A stretch of DNA of 64,000 bases from Wolbachia endosymbiont (group B) of Gerris lacustris (GCF_964028355.1 NZ_OZ034761.1:682001-746000), one strand, 5' to 3'; shown: positions 47,746 to 57,425, counted from the stretch's first letter. The notes: generated by a model from the sequence alone, not told the origin. Numbers and translations: made by a program.

Positions 47746-49044
47746 ATGTTTAAAATTTTCAAGCTTTTTGTTTTACTATTCTTTTTTGTATATTGTAATA
47801 GTGCTTACTCTGTTAGTATTATTAGAGATAGTGAAGTGGAAGCGGTAGTTAAGGATCTAGCGCAACCTTTATTTTCTGCTGCGGGTATTGATAATGATAA
47901 AATAAAAGTTTTTATAGTTAATGATAGATCGATTAATGCTTTTGTAATTAACAATAACAGCATTTTCATTCATTTAGGGCTTTTACAATATTCGACTGAA
48001 CCTTATGTCTTACTTGGTATATTAGCACATGAAATTGCTCATATATCTGCTGGTCATGTATTACAAATGAGTAGTGCTGTAGGTTATTTTCAATCAATAG
48101 CAATGGTTAGTTATATGGTAGGATTAGTTTCTAGTATTGTCATTAACCCTCAGGTTGCGAGTGCAATCTTGCTTAGTGGTGTAACGCTTAGTTCAAGGTT
48201 GTTTTTTAACTATTCTCAAGAGCAAGAGAGTGTAGCAGATAGCTATGCTTTAAGATACCTAGATGAATCTGGCTACGATAATTTGGGTATGAAAGAGATT
48301 TTTGACTATTTTAAGAGTATTGAGCATGAAAACACTGAAGAGTATTTCCGCACTCACCCACTTAGTGATAAGCGTATATTTGCTGTACAGAATTATAAGG
48401 TTAAAAACAATATAAAACCAATCCTTGCAGATAAATTGCTGAAGTTTGAGCGTATGGTTGCAAAGCTAGACTCTTTCTTTGCTCCTATTCATGTGTTATC
48501 TAATAAATATGAAGGTAGTTCTAAGTATGTAAATGCTGTAATTCACTATAGGCAAGGAAAGATAGAAGAGGCTATTACTAAAGTTAATTCATTGATTCAA
48601 GAGTCACGCAATGATCCTTATTTATATGAATTAAAAGCGGAGATGTTATACAAAGCTGGAAATTTAAGTGAAGCAATAAAAATGTATGAAGAATCACTTA
48701 GATATTTATCTGAGAAGAATAACTATTTAGTGAAACTTGCGTTATCTCATACTTTATTATTACACGGTGAAATAGAGAAGGCAATTTTTTACCTAGAGCA
48801 GGTTGCAAGCGTAGAAACAAATAACGCCTTTGTCTGGAAGTATTTAAGTATTGCATATAAACGTAGCGCTGATATGGCAATGTATTATTTTGCTTTGACG
48901 AAAAAGGCTTGTATTGAAGGTAATTTAGAGAAATTTATGAAGTACGCTGAGTTAGCTATTAAAACTTTACCGAGAGATAGCTCTTGTTTGCTGCAAATTG
49001 AGGATATGAAGCAACAATACACACAAAAACACACTTATTTTTAG
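47746..49044 (+). CDS. Periplasmic M48 metalloprotease with TPR domain (BepA-like)
   Basis: A signal peptide (residues 1-20, hydrophobic, ending NSAYS) directs it to the periplasm. The zinc site HEIAH is at residues 95-99, with the third ligand Glu in SQEQESVADSYAL. TPR-type helices follow from about residue 260 (YRQGKIEEAI, YKAGNLSEAIKMYEE, LHGEIEKAIFYLE). The family degrades misassembled outer-membrane proteins, which links it to BamD at 61137. An AAGGAA box precedes the ATG. Its stop abuts the stop of the opposite virB2-like gene. Confidence 0.92.
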   Translation: MFKIFKLFVLLFFFVYCNSAYSVSIIRDSEVEAVVKDLAQPLFSAAGIDNDKIKVFIVNDRSINAFVINNNSIFIHLGLLQYSTEPYVLLGILAHEIAHISAGHVLQMSSAVGYFQSIAMVSYMVGLVSSIVINPQVASAILLSGVTLSSRLFFNYSQEQESVADSYALRYLDESGYDNLGMKEIFDYFKSIEHENTEEYFRTHPLSDKRIFAVQNYKVKNNIKPILADKLLKFERMVAKLDSFFAPIHVLSNKYEGSSKYVNAVIHYRQGKIEEAITKVNSLIQESRNDPYLYELKAEMLYKAGNLSEAIKMYEESLRYLSEKNNYLVKLALSHTLLLHGEIEKAIFYLEQVASVETNNAFVWKYLSIAYKRSADMAMYYFALTKKACIEGNLEKFMKYAELAIKTLPRDSSCLLQIEDMKQQYTQKHTYF

Positions 49045-49377
49045 TTATTTCCCGCACTTATCCAACATATCTTTTACTTCACTTATATTAGGTATAATTT
49101 TCATTATAATAGTTTTGGCGCCAAAAAATACACCACAAAACATACCCAAGGCAAAGAGAGCTGGCCATGGCATTCTACCAAATATTGCAAGCAAAGCTGC
49201 ACCTATTATGACTACAGTCATAAGTGGCCCACCTATTCCCCAAATATAGCCAACAATATTGCATATTACTTGGGCAGTTGTGTCTTCTATATCGTTGGCA
49301 GCATTTGCGTAATCTGATAAAGAGAGAAACAGCACTATACATAAAGCATTAAAAAAAAATTTTATTATATAGCTCAT
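49045..49377 (-). CDS. virB2: VirB2-like type IV secretion pilin
   Basis: A 110-residue protein with a signal peptide (residues 1-27, ending YANAA) and two hydrophobic helices. These are about VGYIWGIGGPLMTVVIIGAA and GRMPWPALFALGMFCGVFFG, with a short basic link, the TrbC/VirB2 pilin layout. It would form the pilus of the type IV secretion system that Wolbachia uses to deliver effectors. No other vir gene is nearby. Confidence 0.85.
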   Translation of the reverse strand: MSYIIKFFFNALCIVLFLSLSDYANAANDIEDTTAQVICNIVGYIWGIGGPLMTVVIIGAALLAIFGRMPWPALFALGMFCGVFFGAKTIIMKIIPNISEVKDMLDKCGK

Positions 49378-49472
49378 TCTTTTGCCTCCAAGTAATAAAC
49401 TAACGTGAATCTAAATTTATATATATATTTATTTTAGGGTAAAACTCATAGTTTGTCCATAAATAAGTGTTG

Positions 49473-50207
49473 CTACATAAATAGCCCACCATTGATGTTA
49501 AGCACATGTCCCGTTATATATTTTGCCTCATCACTTGCTAAAAACAGGATCCCTGCTGCTATTTCTTTCCCTGTTCCCATTCTTTTCATTGGAATGTTAT
49601 CTAATATTTTTTCCTTTTGTTCTTTATTTAAAACTTCAGTCATTTTAGTATCTATAAATCCAGGAGCAACACAATTTACTGTTACATCACGACTTGCAAC
49701 TTCTTTTGCTATAGATTTGCTCATAGCTATTATTCCAGCTTTTGATGCTGCATAATTTACTTGCCCGGCATTTCCTGTTAATCCTACTATTGAGGAAATA
49801 TTTATGATTCTTCCCCAATTATTTTTAATTAATTTCTTGCATGCTTCTCTATTTAGCTTAAATGTGGAGGTCAAATTAATGTCAATCACCTTTTGCCATT
49901 CTTCATCTGTCATTCTTAACGCCAAACTGTCTTGTGTAATGCCTGCATTACATATGAGCCCATCAAAGCCTTTCATCAACTCACTTGCTTTATTTATTAG
50001 TTGATTTACCTCATCAGTACTTGATAAGTCACAAGGGAGTATATGAATGTTTTTTTCATATTTTTTAGCAACTTCTTCGAGTACTTCTTTTTTTGTACTA
50101 GAAATACATAAAGTTGCTCTGGCCTTATGCATAATTTCTACAATTGCCTGGCCTATTCCGCCTGATGCACCAGTAATCAGAAATTTCTTGTCCTCTAATC
50201 CAAACAT
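49473..50207 (-). CDS. fabG: 3-oxoacyl-[acyl-carrier-protein] reductase
   Basis: Reduces 3-oxoacyl-ACP with NADPH in fatty-acid elongation. TGASGGIG (residues 12-19), the NAG of LICNAGITQD, the catalytic Ser in INISSIVG, and YAASKAG (Tyr-x-x-x-Lys) are all in place. 244 residues, cytoplasmic. Confidence 0.96.
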   Translation of the reverse strand: MFGLEDKKFLITGASGGIGQAIVEIMHKARATLCISSTKKEVLEEVAKKYEKNIHILPCDLSSTDEVNQLINKASELMKGFDGLICNAGITQDSLALRMTDEEWQKVIDINLTSTFKLNREACKKLIKNNWGRIINISSIVGLTGNAGQVNYAASKAGIIAMSKSIAKEVASRDVTVNCVAPGFIDTKMTEVLNKEQKEKILDNIPMKRMGTGKEIAAGILFLASDEAKYITGHVLNINGGLFM

Positions 50208-50277
50208 AATAATTTTTATTTGTTCTGGCTCTTAACAGAATATTAAAAGACTTGCAATAGATTTTTTTTCATAACTT

Positions 50278-50469
50278 TCATTTAATAGAAGCTTCTTGAC
50301 AAATCTTGTATTTATTGGCGAAATTATGGCGGCTGCACGCCTTTTTTATTTTTTCTACATTCGGCCAGATCGCGCTTATTTTAAGCGTTAGCACATTATC
50401 AATTACAGTAATAAAATTAGCACCATGTGGATTCTTTTGCCTTTTTTTGATTGGTAAATTTCTTAACAC
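50278..50469 (-). CDS. Small basic ORF of unknown function
   Basis: A 63-residue, GTG-started frame with net positive charge (KKRQKNPHGANFITVIDN near the start) and two cysteines near the C-terminus. No motif was recognised. It sits upstream of fabG on the same strand, with a 70-bp gap. It may be a real small gene or chance. Confidence 0.3.
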   Translation of the reverse strand: MLRNLPIKKRQKNPHGANFITVIDNVLTLKISAIWPNVEKIKKACSRHNFANKYKICQEASIK

Positions 50470-50535
50470 TTGTAGCTAAGGTAATTTAAGAGAGCCAGCG
50501 CGTGACTAGTTCTTATTACTTGATCAGTCTTCTGG

Positions 50536-50760
50536 ATCCCAGTGTCTGGGCACTGGGATGACAGGAGTGTGAGATAAGGCTACATTCATACTCCAACAGG
50601 TATGACGGTGTCATTCCAGCACTTGATGCTGGAATCCAGAAGTCTTTACTACAAATAAGCATATTGAGCACAAAATTATGCTAAAACACAACGTTTTTGG
50701 TGAGATTATGGACAAACTGGACTCTAGCGTCATGCGCTGGAATGACATCATAGAGGTCGT
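50536..50760. repeat. Palindromic repeat cluster
   Basis: ATCCCAGTG/CACTGGGAT (50536-50559), ATTCCAGCA/TGCTGGAAT (50613-50635) and a weaker third pair around 50728-50745 belong to the dispersed palindromic family also found at 16510 and 62768. They fill most of the gap between the small ORF and ppdK. The rest of the gap (to 50873) holds no gene. Confidence 0.8.
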
Positions 50761-50873
50761 TGAGATGACAGAAAAGAGTACTGGAATGAAAGGAAAAGGG
50801 ACTATTTAATGTATTGGCTCTGCTGAATTTTACAAAATTTATTACTCTCACCTGACAAATTTATTAGAATAGT

Positions 50874-53537
50874 ATGTATAGTATGTTTGTTAGTGAAAAT
50901 CCGAAAAAAATGCAAGAAAAGTTAATATATTACTTTAGCCAAAGCAACTGTGAAGGCAATGCAGCAATGAGAAATCTACTAGGAGGGAAGGGAGCAAATC
51001 TGGCAGAGATGTGTAACATTGGCATTCCTGTTCCACCTGGTTTTACAATTTCCACTGCTGTTTGTCAGGCCTATTGTCAAGATAATGAATTGTCTTGTGA
51101 TCTACGTAACGAGATAAAAAACTACATGGTGATGCTCGAAAGTGACATCGGTTGTAAATTCGGGGATTCAAATAATCCTTTATTAGTTTCCATACGCTCT
51201 GGTAGTGTGAATTCAATGCCGGGCATGCTCGATACAGTCCTAAATGTTGGCCTAAATGATGCAACCGTTGTTGGTCTTGCAAAAAAAAGTGGAGAACGTT
51301 TTGCCTATGATAGCTACTGTCGTTTCATCATGATGTACTCGAATGTTGTACTACAGCTTGACCACAACCTATTTCAAGACATTATTGATAGTGAACAGCA
51401 AAAAAGTGGATCAAAAAGCTTAGCTGATCTTAATGTTGATGTTTTAAAGAAAATTGTTAATGATTTCAAAGAGATAGTATATGAGAAAATAGGAAAAAAT
51501 TTCCCGCAAAATGTTGAAGAACAGTTACTCAATTCAGTAAATGCAGTGTTTTCTTCTTGGCAAAATGATAGAGCTGTTTCCTATAGAAAAATAAATAATA
51601 TTCCTGAAAACCTTGGAACTGCAGTCAACGTGCAAGCAATGGTTTTCGGTAATTTAAATGATAATTCTGCAACTGGTGTGATATTTACACGTAATCCTTC
51701 AACTGGAGAAAAAAAGCTTTTTGGTGAGTTTTTAGTTAATGCTCAGGGTGAGGATGTGGTTTCTGGTGTTTATACTCCTATGCCAGTTAACGGCGAGCAA
51801 GAAAACACCATAGAGAAGTTGCTACCAAGCATCTACCGAGAATTATGCGCGGTATGTGAAAAACTTGAAAGGCATAATAAGGACATTCAGGATATCGAAT
51901 TTACTGTACAGGATGGTAAGTTATGGATTTTGCAGACTAGGTCTGGCAAGCGCACAGCTGAAGCTGCTATTCGCATAATAGTTGATATGGTAAACGAAGG
52001 AGTTATTACAAAAGAGGAAGGAATATTGAGAATCGATCCAAAAACCTTTGACAATTTATTACATCCAGTTCTTGATGTTAAATTTGATCAAGAAGTAGTA
52101 GGAAGAGGGTTACCAGCTTCTCCAGGTGTTGCTTCTGGATATGTAGTATTCAGTGCAAGTGATGCTGAAAAAGCTGCAGAGCAGGGTAAAAAAGTAATTT
52201 TGGTAAGATCAGAGACGAGCCCTGAAGATATTAATGGAATGAATGCTGCAAGTGGAATAGTAACAGCGAGGGGAGGTATGACCTCCCATGCCGCTGTTGT
52301 AACTCGTGGAATGGGTAAACCATGCATTTGTAGTCTAAATGGACTTTATATTGATAAAGATGAAAAATTTCTTTCTATGGGAGATATAAAAGTAAATAAA
52401 GGTGAATCAATCACCATCAATGGAGGAACAGGAGAGGTTATGCTTGGTACTCTCCCTACAATTTTGCCTGAATTATCTCAAGAATTCAAAACGATAATTA
52501 ACTGGGTAGATGAAATCAAAACAGTGAAGGTGAGAGCGAATGCTGATACTCCAAAAGATGCAAAAATTGCAAAAGAATTCGGTTCAGAAGGTATAGGATT
52601 ATGTCGCACAGAACATATGTTTTTTGCTAGCGATAGAATCGAATTCATTCAAAAATTGATAATAGCTGATGATGAAAATGAAAGGGCAAATGCATTAAAT
52701 AAACTCGAAGAAATGCAAAGGTCTGATTTCAAAGAAATGTTTTCTATTATGGAGGGCAGGGAAGTCACTATACGATTACTTGATCCACCTCTACATGAGT
52801 TTTTACCTCATGATCAATCCATTATAGAAAAAATCGCCAAATCACTGAATAAGTCAGTTGAATCGGTAAAAAATAAAATAGCACAGTTATCAGAAAAAAA
52901 TCCAATGCTTGGCCATCGAGGGTGTAGGCTTGCTATTTCTCATCCTGAAATATATAAAATGCAGATTAAGGCAATACTCAGTGCTGCAAGTGAATTAAGG
53001 AAAGAAAAGAAGATAGAAGTGAAACCTGAAATCATGATTCCTTTTATCATGAGTGAGAAAGAGTTTGTTCTGATATGCGAGTTAGTAAAGAAAGAAGCTG
53101 AAAATTTCGATGTGAATTATTCAATCGGAACGATGATAGAACTGCCAAGAGCAGCACTTATTGCTGACAAACTCGCAAAACACGCAGAATTTTTTAGTTT
53201 TGGCACTAATGATTTAACACAAACAGCTATGGGACTTTCACGAGATGATTCAGTTAATTTCCTCGATTCTTATAAGGAAAGCAACATATTCGAAAACGAT
53301 CCCTTTGAGGTGCTAGATGTCGAAGGGGTAGGAGAGTTAATTCAGATAGCCATTGAAAGAGGCAAAAAAAACAGAAAAGAAATAAAACTCGGTGTATGCG
53401 GAGAGCATGGAGCAAATCCACAATCCATAGAGTTTTTCATCAAATCAGGGGTCGATTATGTGTCGTGCTCACCCTATAGAGTACCGGTTGCAAAATTAGT
53501 GGCAGCACAGCTTAGCATAAGTTTGTTGGGTAAGTAG
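50874..53537 (+). CDS. ppdK: Pyruvate, phosphate dikinase
   Basis: Interconverts pyruvate + ATP + Pi and PEP + AMP + PPi. An N-terminal ATP-grasp domain (GGKGANLAEM, residues about 37-46) leads to the swivelling phosphohistidine domain with RGGMTSHAAVVTRGMGKPC (His472, with Thr470 as the expected regulatory phosphosite). The C-terminal TIM barrel has LGHRGCRLAI, FGTNDLTQT and the catalytic Cys in GVCGEHGANP. 887 residues, normal. Its PDRP regulator is at 7463. Malic enzyme (58023) supplies pyruvate. Confidence 0.97.
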   Translation: MYSMFVSENPKKMQEKLIYYFSQSNCEGNAAMRNLLGGKGANLAEMCNIGIPVPPGFTISTAVCQAYCQDNELSCDLRNEIKNYMVMLESDIGCKFGDSNNPLLVSIRSGSVNSMPGMLDTVLNVGLNDATVVGLAKKSGERFAYDSYCRFIMMYSNVVLQLDHNLFQDIIDSEQQKSGSKSLADLNVDVLKKIVNDFKEIVYEKIGKNFPQNVEEQLLNSVNAVFSSWQNDRAVSYRKINNIPENLGTAVNVQAMVFGNLNDNSATGVIFTRNPSTGEKKLFGEFLVNAQGEDVVSGVYTPMPVNGEQENTIEKLLPSIYRELCAVCEKLERHNKDIQDIEFTVQDGKLWILQTRSGKRTAEAAIRIIVDMVNEGVITKEEGILRIDPKTFDNLLHPVLDVKFDQEVVGRGLPASPGVASGYVVFSASDAEKAAEQGKKVILVRSETSPEDINGMNAASGIVTARGGMTSHAAVVTRGMGKPCICSLNGLYIDKDEKFLSMGDIKVNKGESITINGGTGEVMLGTLPTILPELSQEFKTIINWVDEIKTVKVRANADTPKDAKIAKEFGSEGIGLCRTEHMFFASDRIEFIQKLIIADDENERANALNKLEEMQRSDFKEMFSIMEGREVTIRLLDPPLHEFLPHDQSIIEKIAKSLNKSVESVKNKIAQLSEKNPMLGHRGCRLAISHPEIYKMQIKAILSAASELRKEKKIEVKPEIMIPFIMSEKEFVLICELVKKEAENFDVNYSIGTMIELPRAALIADKLAKHAEFFSFGTNDLTQTAMGLSRDDSVNFLDSYKESNIFENDPFEVLDVEGVGELIQIAIERGKKNRKEIKLGVCGEHGANPQSIEFFIKSGVDYVSCSPYRVPVAKLVAAQLSISLLGK

Positions 53538-53561
53538 CGATAACTAACTGTACGAACATAG

Positions 53562-53584
53562 ATTCCGCTAACAAGTAGCGGAAT
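53562..53584 (+). terminator. Hairpin after ppdK
   Basis: ATTCCGCTA pairs perfectly with TAGCGGAAT around a five-base loop, 25 bp after the ppdK stop, and a TTTTT stretch follows at about 53,590. It is a plausible rho-independent terminator, and it may itself be a palindromic-repeat relic. Confidence 0.55.
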
Positions 53585-53705
53585 AACGATTTTTCAAATT
53601 GTTGGTAGCTGTATTGCTGTCGCTTTTTCTTCTATTAATATCTTAAGAAAGATTGACTTTTTATCTAAAATGATATAGAGTAAAATAATAGTGAATGAGG
53701 TAAAA

Positions 53706-55061
53706 ATGTCAGTATCAAAAGAACGTAAGGAATATTTACTAGAAAGGTTTAAATATGCTGCTAAAGAATTTGGCAAATCTGGTACAAAGTCCAATCATCT
53801 AGCAGTACCAAAGGAACAGCAACTCTCTATTGATTTAGGTAATAGAAAAGTTTTTGGTATCATAAATAAGATTCTGTATTGGATAGAGAATAATTTTACT
53901 TATTTTTTTCCACGATATAATTTGTTTCCAGAAGTTGGAGTTAAAGGAAGAAAGATTCCTGGAACTGATACGAGGGTTAAGTATTTTACTCCAGATGATC
54001 AAGTAGAACATACTAAAATTCCTTATAAAGGAAAATTATACGTGGACTTAATGCCAGAAGTGGAAGGTAACAAGTTAAAAGGCTTTAAAGGCAAACCATA
54101 TGATACAACTGATAAAATTAGTAAGGGCAAAAAAGGTTGTGTAGCTTATGTGATCACGCTTGATGGAAAGCTAGTAACTCATGAACATATTAATGTTAAC
54201 AAAAGCGAATGGGCTTATCGTCATTCAACTCTTGCAGGTGGTAGGCCAGTTTTGTGTTCTGGTTTAATGAAAGTGGTAAATGGTAAAATAACTTATATAG
54301 ACAATAATAGTGGGCATTATAAACCAGAACCAGTAAACTTATACAATGCAGTGAAAAAATTAGAAGGTCTATTTTCGGAAGATGCAAAAGTTGTTTGCCT
54401 ACCATATTGGATTAGCTTGAAAAAACAAATTCCGCTTATACGCAAAATTAATCTAGCCAAACGAGAACCTGTAGAGAAATTCTTGGAAAGGATGGAGAAA
54501 AAAGGAAAAGATGGATTGACTCAATATGAAAGACATTTTGAAAAGATAAAGGAATTTAATGAGCAGTATGAACAAAAATTGCTTCTTGCAAGCTATAAGG
54601 TACCTACATTTAGTAAAAATCCCGAAGTGCAAAAAATAGCAATAGAACACTCAATAAGAAGGATTATTGGAGCAAATTATGGCCATAAACCTACAGTTAC
54701 GTTTGCTAAGGCACAGGTAGCTAAAGATGGAAAGTTGCAAGAAACGGACGAAATAGTAGGTATAAACGTGACCTTTCATCATGAGAATGATCGTGATAGC
54801 TTTGCTAAACTTCTAGATCTCAAAAAGTATAGTCATAGCGATATTTGTACATCTTATTTACAAGATAAAAAAGAATTTGATCTCCTGTTTGAACATGCAG
54901 ACAACAAAAAAGATAGAGTTGTTTTAAAAAAAATCATGCCAAATCCCAATAAATATAGAGTTTCAATGGACATAAAACAGGCTAATAAATTTATAAAGGA
55001 CACTTTACAAATTAAAATTGATAGTATTGAACAATTGGGTACCCGTTTAGTGAAGAGCTAA
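53706..55061 (+). CDS. Unassigned 451-residue protein with an SGHYKP motif
   Basis: I do not recognise a named family. ATG 53706 follows a GAGG box, and a GTG 15 bases earlier is less likely. The protein is basic, soluble in appearance and has no signal peptide. A central segment reads HEHINVNKSEWAYRHSTLAG, later VNGKITYIDNNSGHYKP, with His and Ser/Gly-His-Tyr motifs that look like a conserved domain. The C-terminal half has a His-rich FHHENDRD segment. It could be a secreted effector, but nothing in the sequence proves it. Confidence 0.75.
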   Translation: MSVSKERKEYLLERFKYAAKEFGKSGTKSNHLAVPKEQQLSIDLGNRKVFGIINKILYWIENNFTYFFPRYNLFPEVGVKGRKIPGTDTRVKYFTPDDQVEHTKIPYKGKLYVDLMPEVEGNKLKGFKGKPYDTTDKISKGKKGCVAYVITLDGKLVTHEHINVNKSEWAYRHSTLAGGRPVLCSGLMKVVNGKITYIDNNSGHYKPEPVNLYNAVKKLEGLFSEDAKVVCLPYWISLKKQIPLIRKINLAKREPVEKFLERMEKKGKDGLTQYERHFEKIKEFNEQYEQKLLLASYKVPTFSKNPEVQKIAIEHSIRRIIGANYGHKPTVTFAKAQVAKDGKLQETDEIVGINVTFHHENDRDSFAKLLDLKKYSHSDICTSYLQDKKEFDLLFEHADNKKDRVVLKKIMPNPNKYRVSMDIKQANKFIKDTLQIKIDSIEQLGTRLVKS

Positions 55062-55184
55062 ACTCTATTAAATGTATGCTAATATATCTACTGATCAGAG
55101 TGGCAAAATAGTTAGACGAGAGAAATACAACCATAGAAACAAAATGGTTGTCATGAAAGTAACTGATACTGGCTTCTTTTCTCG

Positions 55185-55315
55185 ATTCCAGTGTCAGCTA
55201 CTTGAATTACAAGATAAGGGAGCACTGAAAATAAATAGGTGTTATCCCAACTGGGATCCAGGAATTCTGAGTTTTTGACAAGATTATGGATTCCAGTGTC
55301 ACGCGCTGGAATGAC
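55185..55315. repeat. Palindromic repeat
   Basis: ATTCCAGTGTC, ATCCCAACTGGGAT and ATTCCAG...GCTGGAATGACAGG are members of the dispersed palindromic family. A 68-codon frame over this region is formed from the repeat and is not annotated as a gene. Confidence 0.7.
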
Positions 55316-55396
55316 AGGATTCGATGTCATCCAAGTAGATTACTGGACTTTTTTGCTAAACTACTAAACGGATACCATGTGTTCCTGTGTTTTTAT

Positions 55397-55540
55397 CTAC
55401 CTTATTTTACCACTTTGCTGAACGGGTACATAAAACTGACCATCGATAAATAAATTATCAGGCATTATAGAGTTAGTAGGATCTGCTTTTCCTGAAAATA
55501 CGGAAGTCAGTAAAAAAAAGCTCAGGCATTAGCACTTCAG
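55397..55540 (-). pseudogene. Fragment of a possible exported protein
   Basis: On the minus strand one frame reads LSFFLLTSVFSGKADPTNS and then IMPDNLFIDGQFYVPVQQ before a stop at 55397. The order hydrophobic stretch, small residues, beta-strand-like segment resembles the start of an outer-membrane protein. No start codon or continuation is visible, so it is at most a relic. Confidence 0.3.
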
Positions 55541-55565
55541 CTCTGCAGTTGAGTCAATATGAGAG

Positions 55566-55591
55566 AGTAAGTCTACAAAAGTAGACTTACT
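55566..55591 (-). terminator. Hairpin after the small ORF at 55617
   Basis: AGTAAGTCTAC and GTAGACTTACT form a perfect 11-bp stem with loop AAAA. It lies 26 bp beyond the stop of the minus-strand ORF and supports that ORF being expressed. Confidence 0.5.
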
Positions 55592-55616
55592 AATTGAACT
55601 TTGATCCTTTATTTTA

Positions 55617-55880
55617 CTATAGAACAGACACTGAATCTGCAAGATCATAGAATTTATTTCCAATCTCTCTGAATGTACTACTTATATCAATAGGTGTCGA
55701 CTCTTCTTGTGAATCAGATTTAAATAAGCCATGAGTATCTTTCAGACGACAGTACCACTTGCAGTTATTTTGCTCCGCTGTTACCTGCCAACTATTACTT
55801 GGTGATTTTTCTTCACATTCTCTATAGCAATCATGAAGTGCCTTCCATTCAAATGGAGGATTGAGTATAAGATTTGTCAT
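55617..55880 (-). CDS. Small hypothetical protein
   Basis: An 87-residue soluble protein with four cysteines and several tryptophans in its first half (WKALHDCYRECEEK; NNCKWYCRLKDTHG) and an amphipathic C-terminal helix. No family was recognised. The ATG is preceded by AAGGAATATATT, and a terminator-like hairpin lies downstream, so it is likely a real single-gene unit. Confidence 0.55.
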   Translation of the reverse strand: MTNLILNPPFEWKALHDCYRECEEKSPSNSWQVTAEQNNCKWYCRLKDTHGLFKSDSQEESTPIDISSTFREIGNKFYDLADSVSVL

Positions 55881-56100
55881 AATATATTCCTTAATTATAA
55901 AACTAATACCACGTTAGTACTTATATGCTAATATGATGTTAATACTTCTATTAGCATAATAACTTTTCAGATACAGTTTCTTGATTAAAAATTCCATTTT
56001 AGCAATAAAAAACTTACTTATTATAGGAAAATTTGCTCATATAAAACTATTTATAAAGTGACAATAGATGTATTATACTTAGATTCTGATTTGAAATTTT

Positions 56101-57183
56101 ATGCAGTTGTTTCTAACAAGGTTGGTCAATAAATTTTATTGTTTAAAGATGAGAAACAAAGTAATCATCGTTTCCGGTATTGCTCTTATTCTACTGTTTT
56201 TTATCAACAGTACATTTTTAAAAAAAGATCAGGCGGTTCATAGTGATAATCCAATTAGTAGTTTTTCAGTAAAAACTCAGGATTATACTCCACAAAATCG
56301 CACCGTATATTTAAATTTTTCTGGTACAGTAAATCCCTTGCATAGGGCAAGCCTTGTTTCAAGAACAAGTGGTCAAGTGATTGCTATTTATTTGTCTGAT
56401 GGTGAAAAGGTAAAGAGAGGCGATGTAATTTTAAAGATAGAAGATTATGACAGAGTTGCACAAGTTGAGAAAGCCAAAGCTTTATTAAATCAGCGTGAAA
56501 TTGAGTATCATTCCTCTAAAAAATTGAATAAAAAAGGCTATGGAGCACAAATAAAAGTGGAATCAGCTTTTACTGCATTGCAGAGTGCAAAAGCTGACCT
56601 AAAAAGGCTAGAATTAGATTTAGAAAATACAGCAGTTAAATCTCCTATTGATGGTTATATAGATAAGATTAATATGAATGAAGGGGATTTTGTTAATGCT
56701 GGACAGAAGGTAACTGACGTAGTTAATTTTGATCAGATTCTTGTGGTATTATATGTTTCAGAAAATGAAGTAAATAAAATAAAACTGGGTAGTGCAGCGC
56801 AAATTAATTTGCTAGACGGAAGGGAATTAGTAGGTGAAGTGAGTTTTATTAGTAAAATTGCTGAGCCTAAAACTGGATCTTATAGAGTAGAGATAAAGGT
56901 AACTGATAATGAAATTATATCCTTGCAAGGACTGACTGCTAGTGTAAGCCTCCCTTCAGGTGAAAGATTTGCATATAAAATTCCTTCTTCGGCCTTGAGC
57001 TTAAGTGACGATGGTATTCTTGGAATAAAGATTGTTGATGACAATAATTATGTAGTATTTGCACCAATAGAAATTGCTGACCATGAGGAAGATGGGGTTT
57101 GGATAGTAGCAAATAATGAAAATAAGCCTATAAAATTAATAACATTGGGTCATCTATTTGTTAAGCCTGGTGATAAGGTATAA
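56101..57183 (+). CDS. RND efflux periplasmic adaptor (membrane fusion protein)
   Basis: Bridges an inner-membrane pump and an outer-membrane channel. One membrane anchor (residues about 20-37, VIIVSGIALILLFF) is followed by a lipoyl half (ASLVSRTSGQVIAIYLSDGE), an alpha hairpin (residues about 120-180), a second lipoyl half (VKSPIDGYIDKINMNEGDFV) and beta-barrel domains. 360 residues, HlyD/AcrA type. A second ATG at 56149 would shorten the cytoplasmic start. The pump gene does not follow; palindromic repeats do. Confidence 0.88.
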   Translation: MQLFLTRLVNKFYCLKMRNKVIIVSGIALILLFFINSTFLKKDQAVHSDNPISSFSVKTQDYTPQNRTVYLNFSGTVNPLHRASLVSRTSGQVIAIYLSDGEKVKRGDVILKIEDYDRVAQVEKAKALLNQREIEYHSSKKLNKKGYGAQIKVESAFTALQSAKADLKRLELDLENTAVKSPIDGYIDKINMNEGDFVNAGQKVTDVVNFDQILVVLYVSENEVNKIKLGSAAQINLLDGRELVGEVSFISKIAEPKTGSYRVEIKVTDNEIISLQGLTASVSLPSGERFAYKIPSSALSLSDDGILGIKIVDDNNYVVFAPIEIADHEEDGVWIVANNENKPIKLITLGHLFVKPGDKV

Positions 57184-57197
57184 CTCCAGTTTGAATC

Positions 57198-57395
57198 TGT
57201 CATTCCAATGCGTGACGCTGGAATCTTTTCAAAAACTCAAAATTCCTCAATTCCACCTGGGATAATACCAAATGAGCTACTCGCATTTTTGAGGACAATG
57301 TTTGTACAGTTGTGTGTGTGCTACTAAAAGAGTGTCATTCAAGTAGCTGACACTGAAATCCAGAAAATAAGGCAGTGTCTGGACACTGACACTAT
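57198..57395. repeat. Degenerate palindromic repeats
   Basis: CATTCCAATGCGTGACGCTGGAAT (57202 on; stem with mismatch) and CAGTGTCTGGACACTG near 57372 are degraded members of the palindromic family. The rest of the gap between the adaptor gene and grxD holds no gene. Confidence 0.65.
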
Positions 57396-57425
57396 GTTTT
57401 TATTTTGCCACTCTGCTGTGTAAAC

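Noticed and set aside
55072-55278. A 68-codon frame after the SGHYKP protein
   Set aside because: More than half of it is palindromic-repeat DNA, with no good ribosome-binding site and no protein-like pattern.
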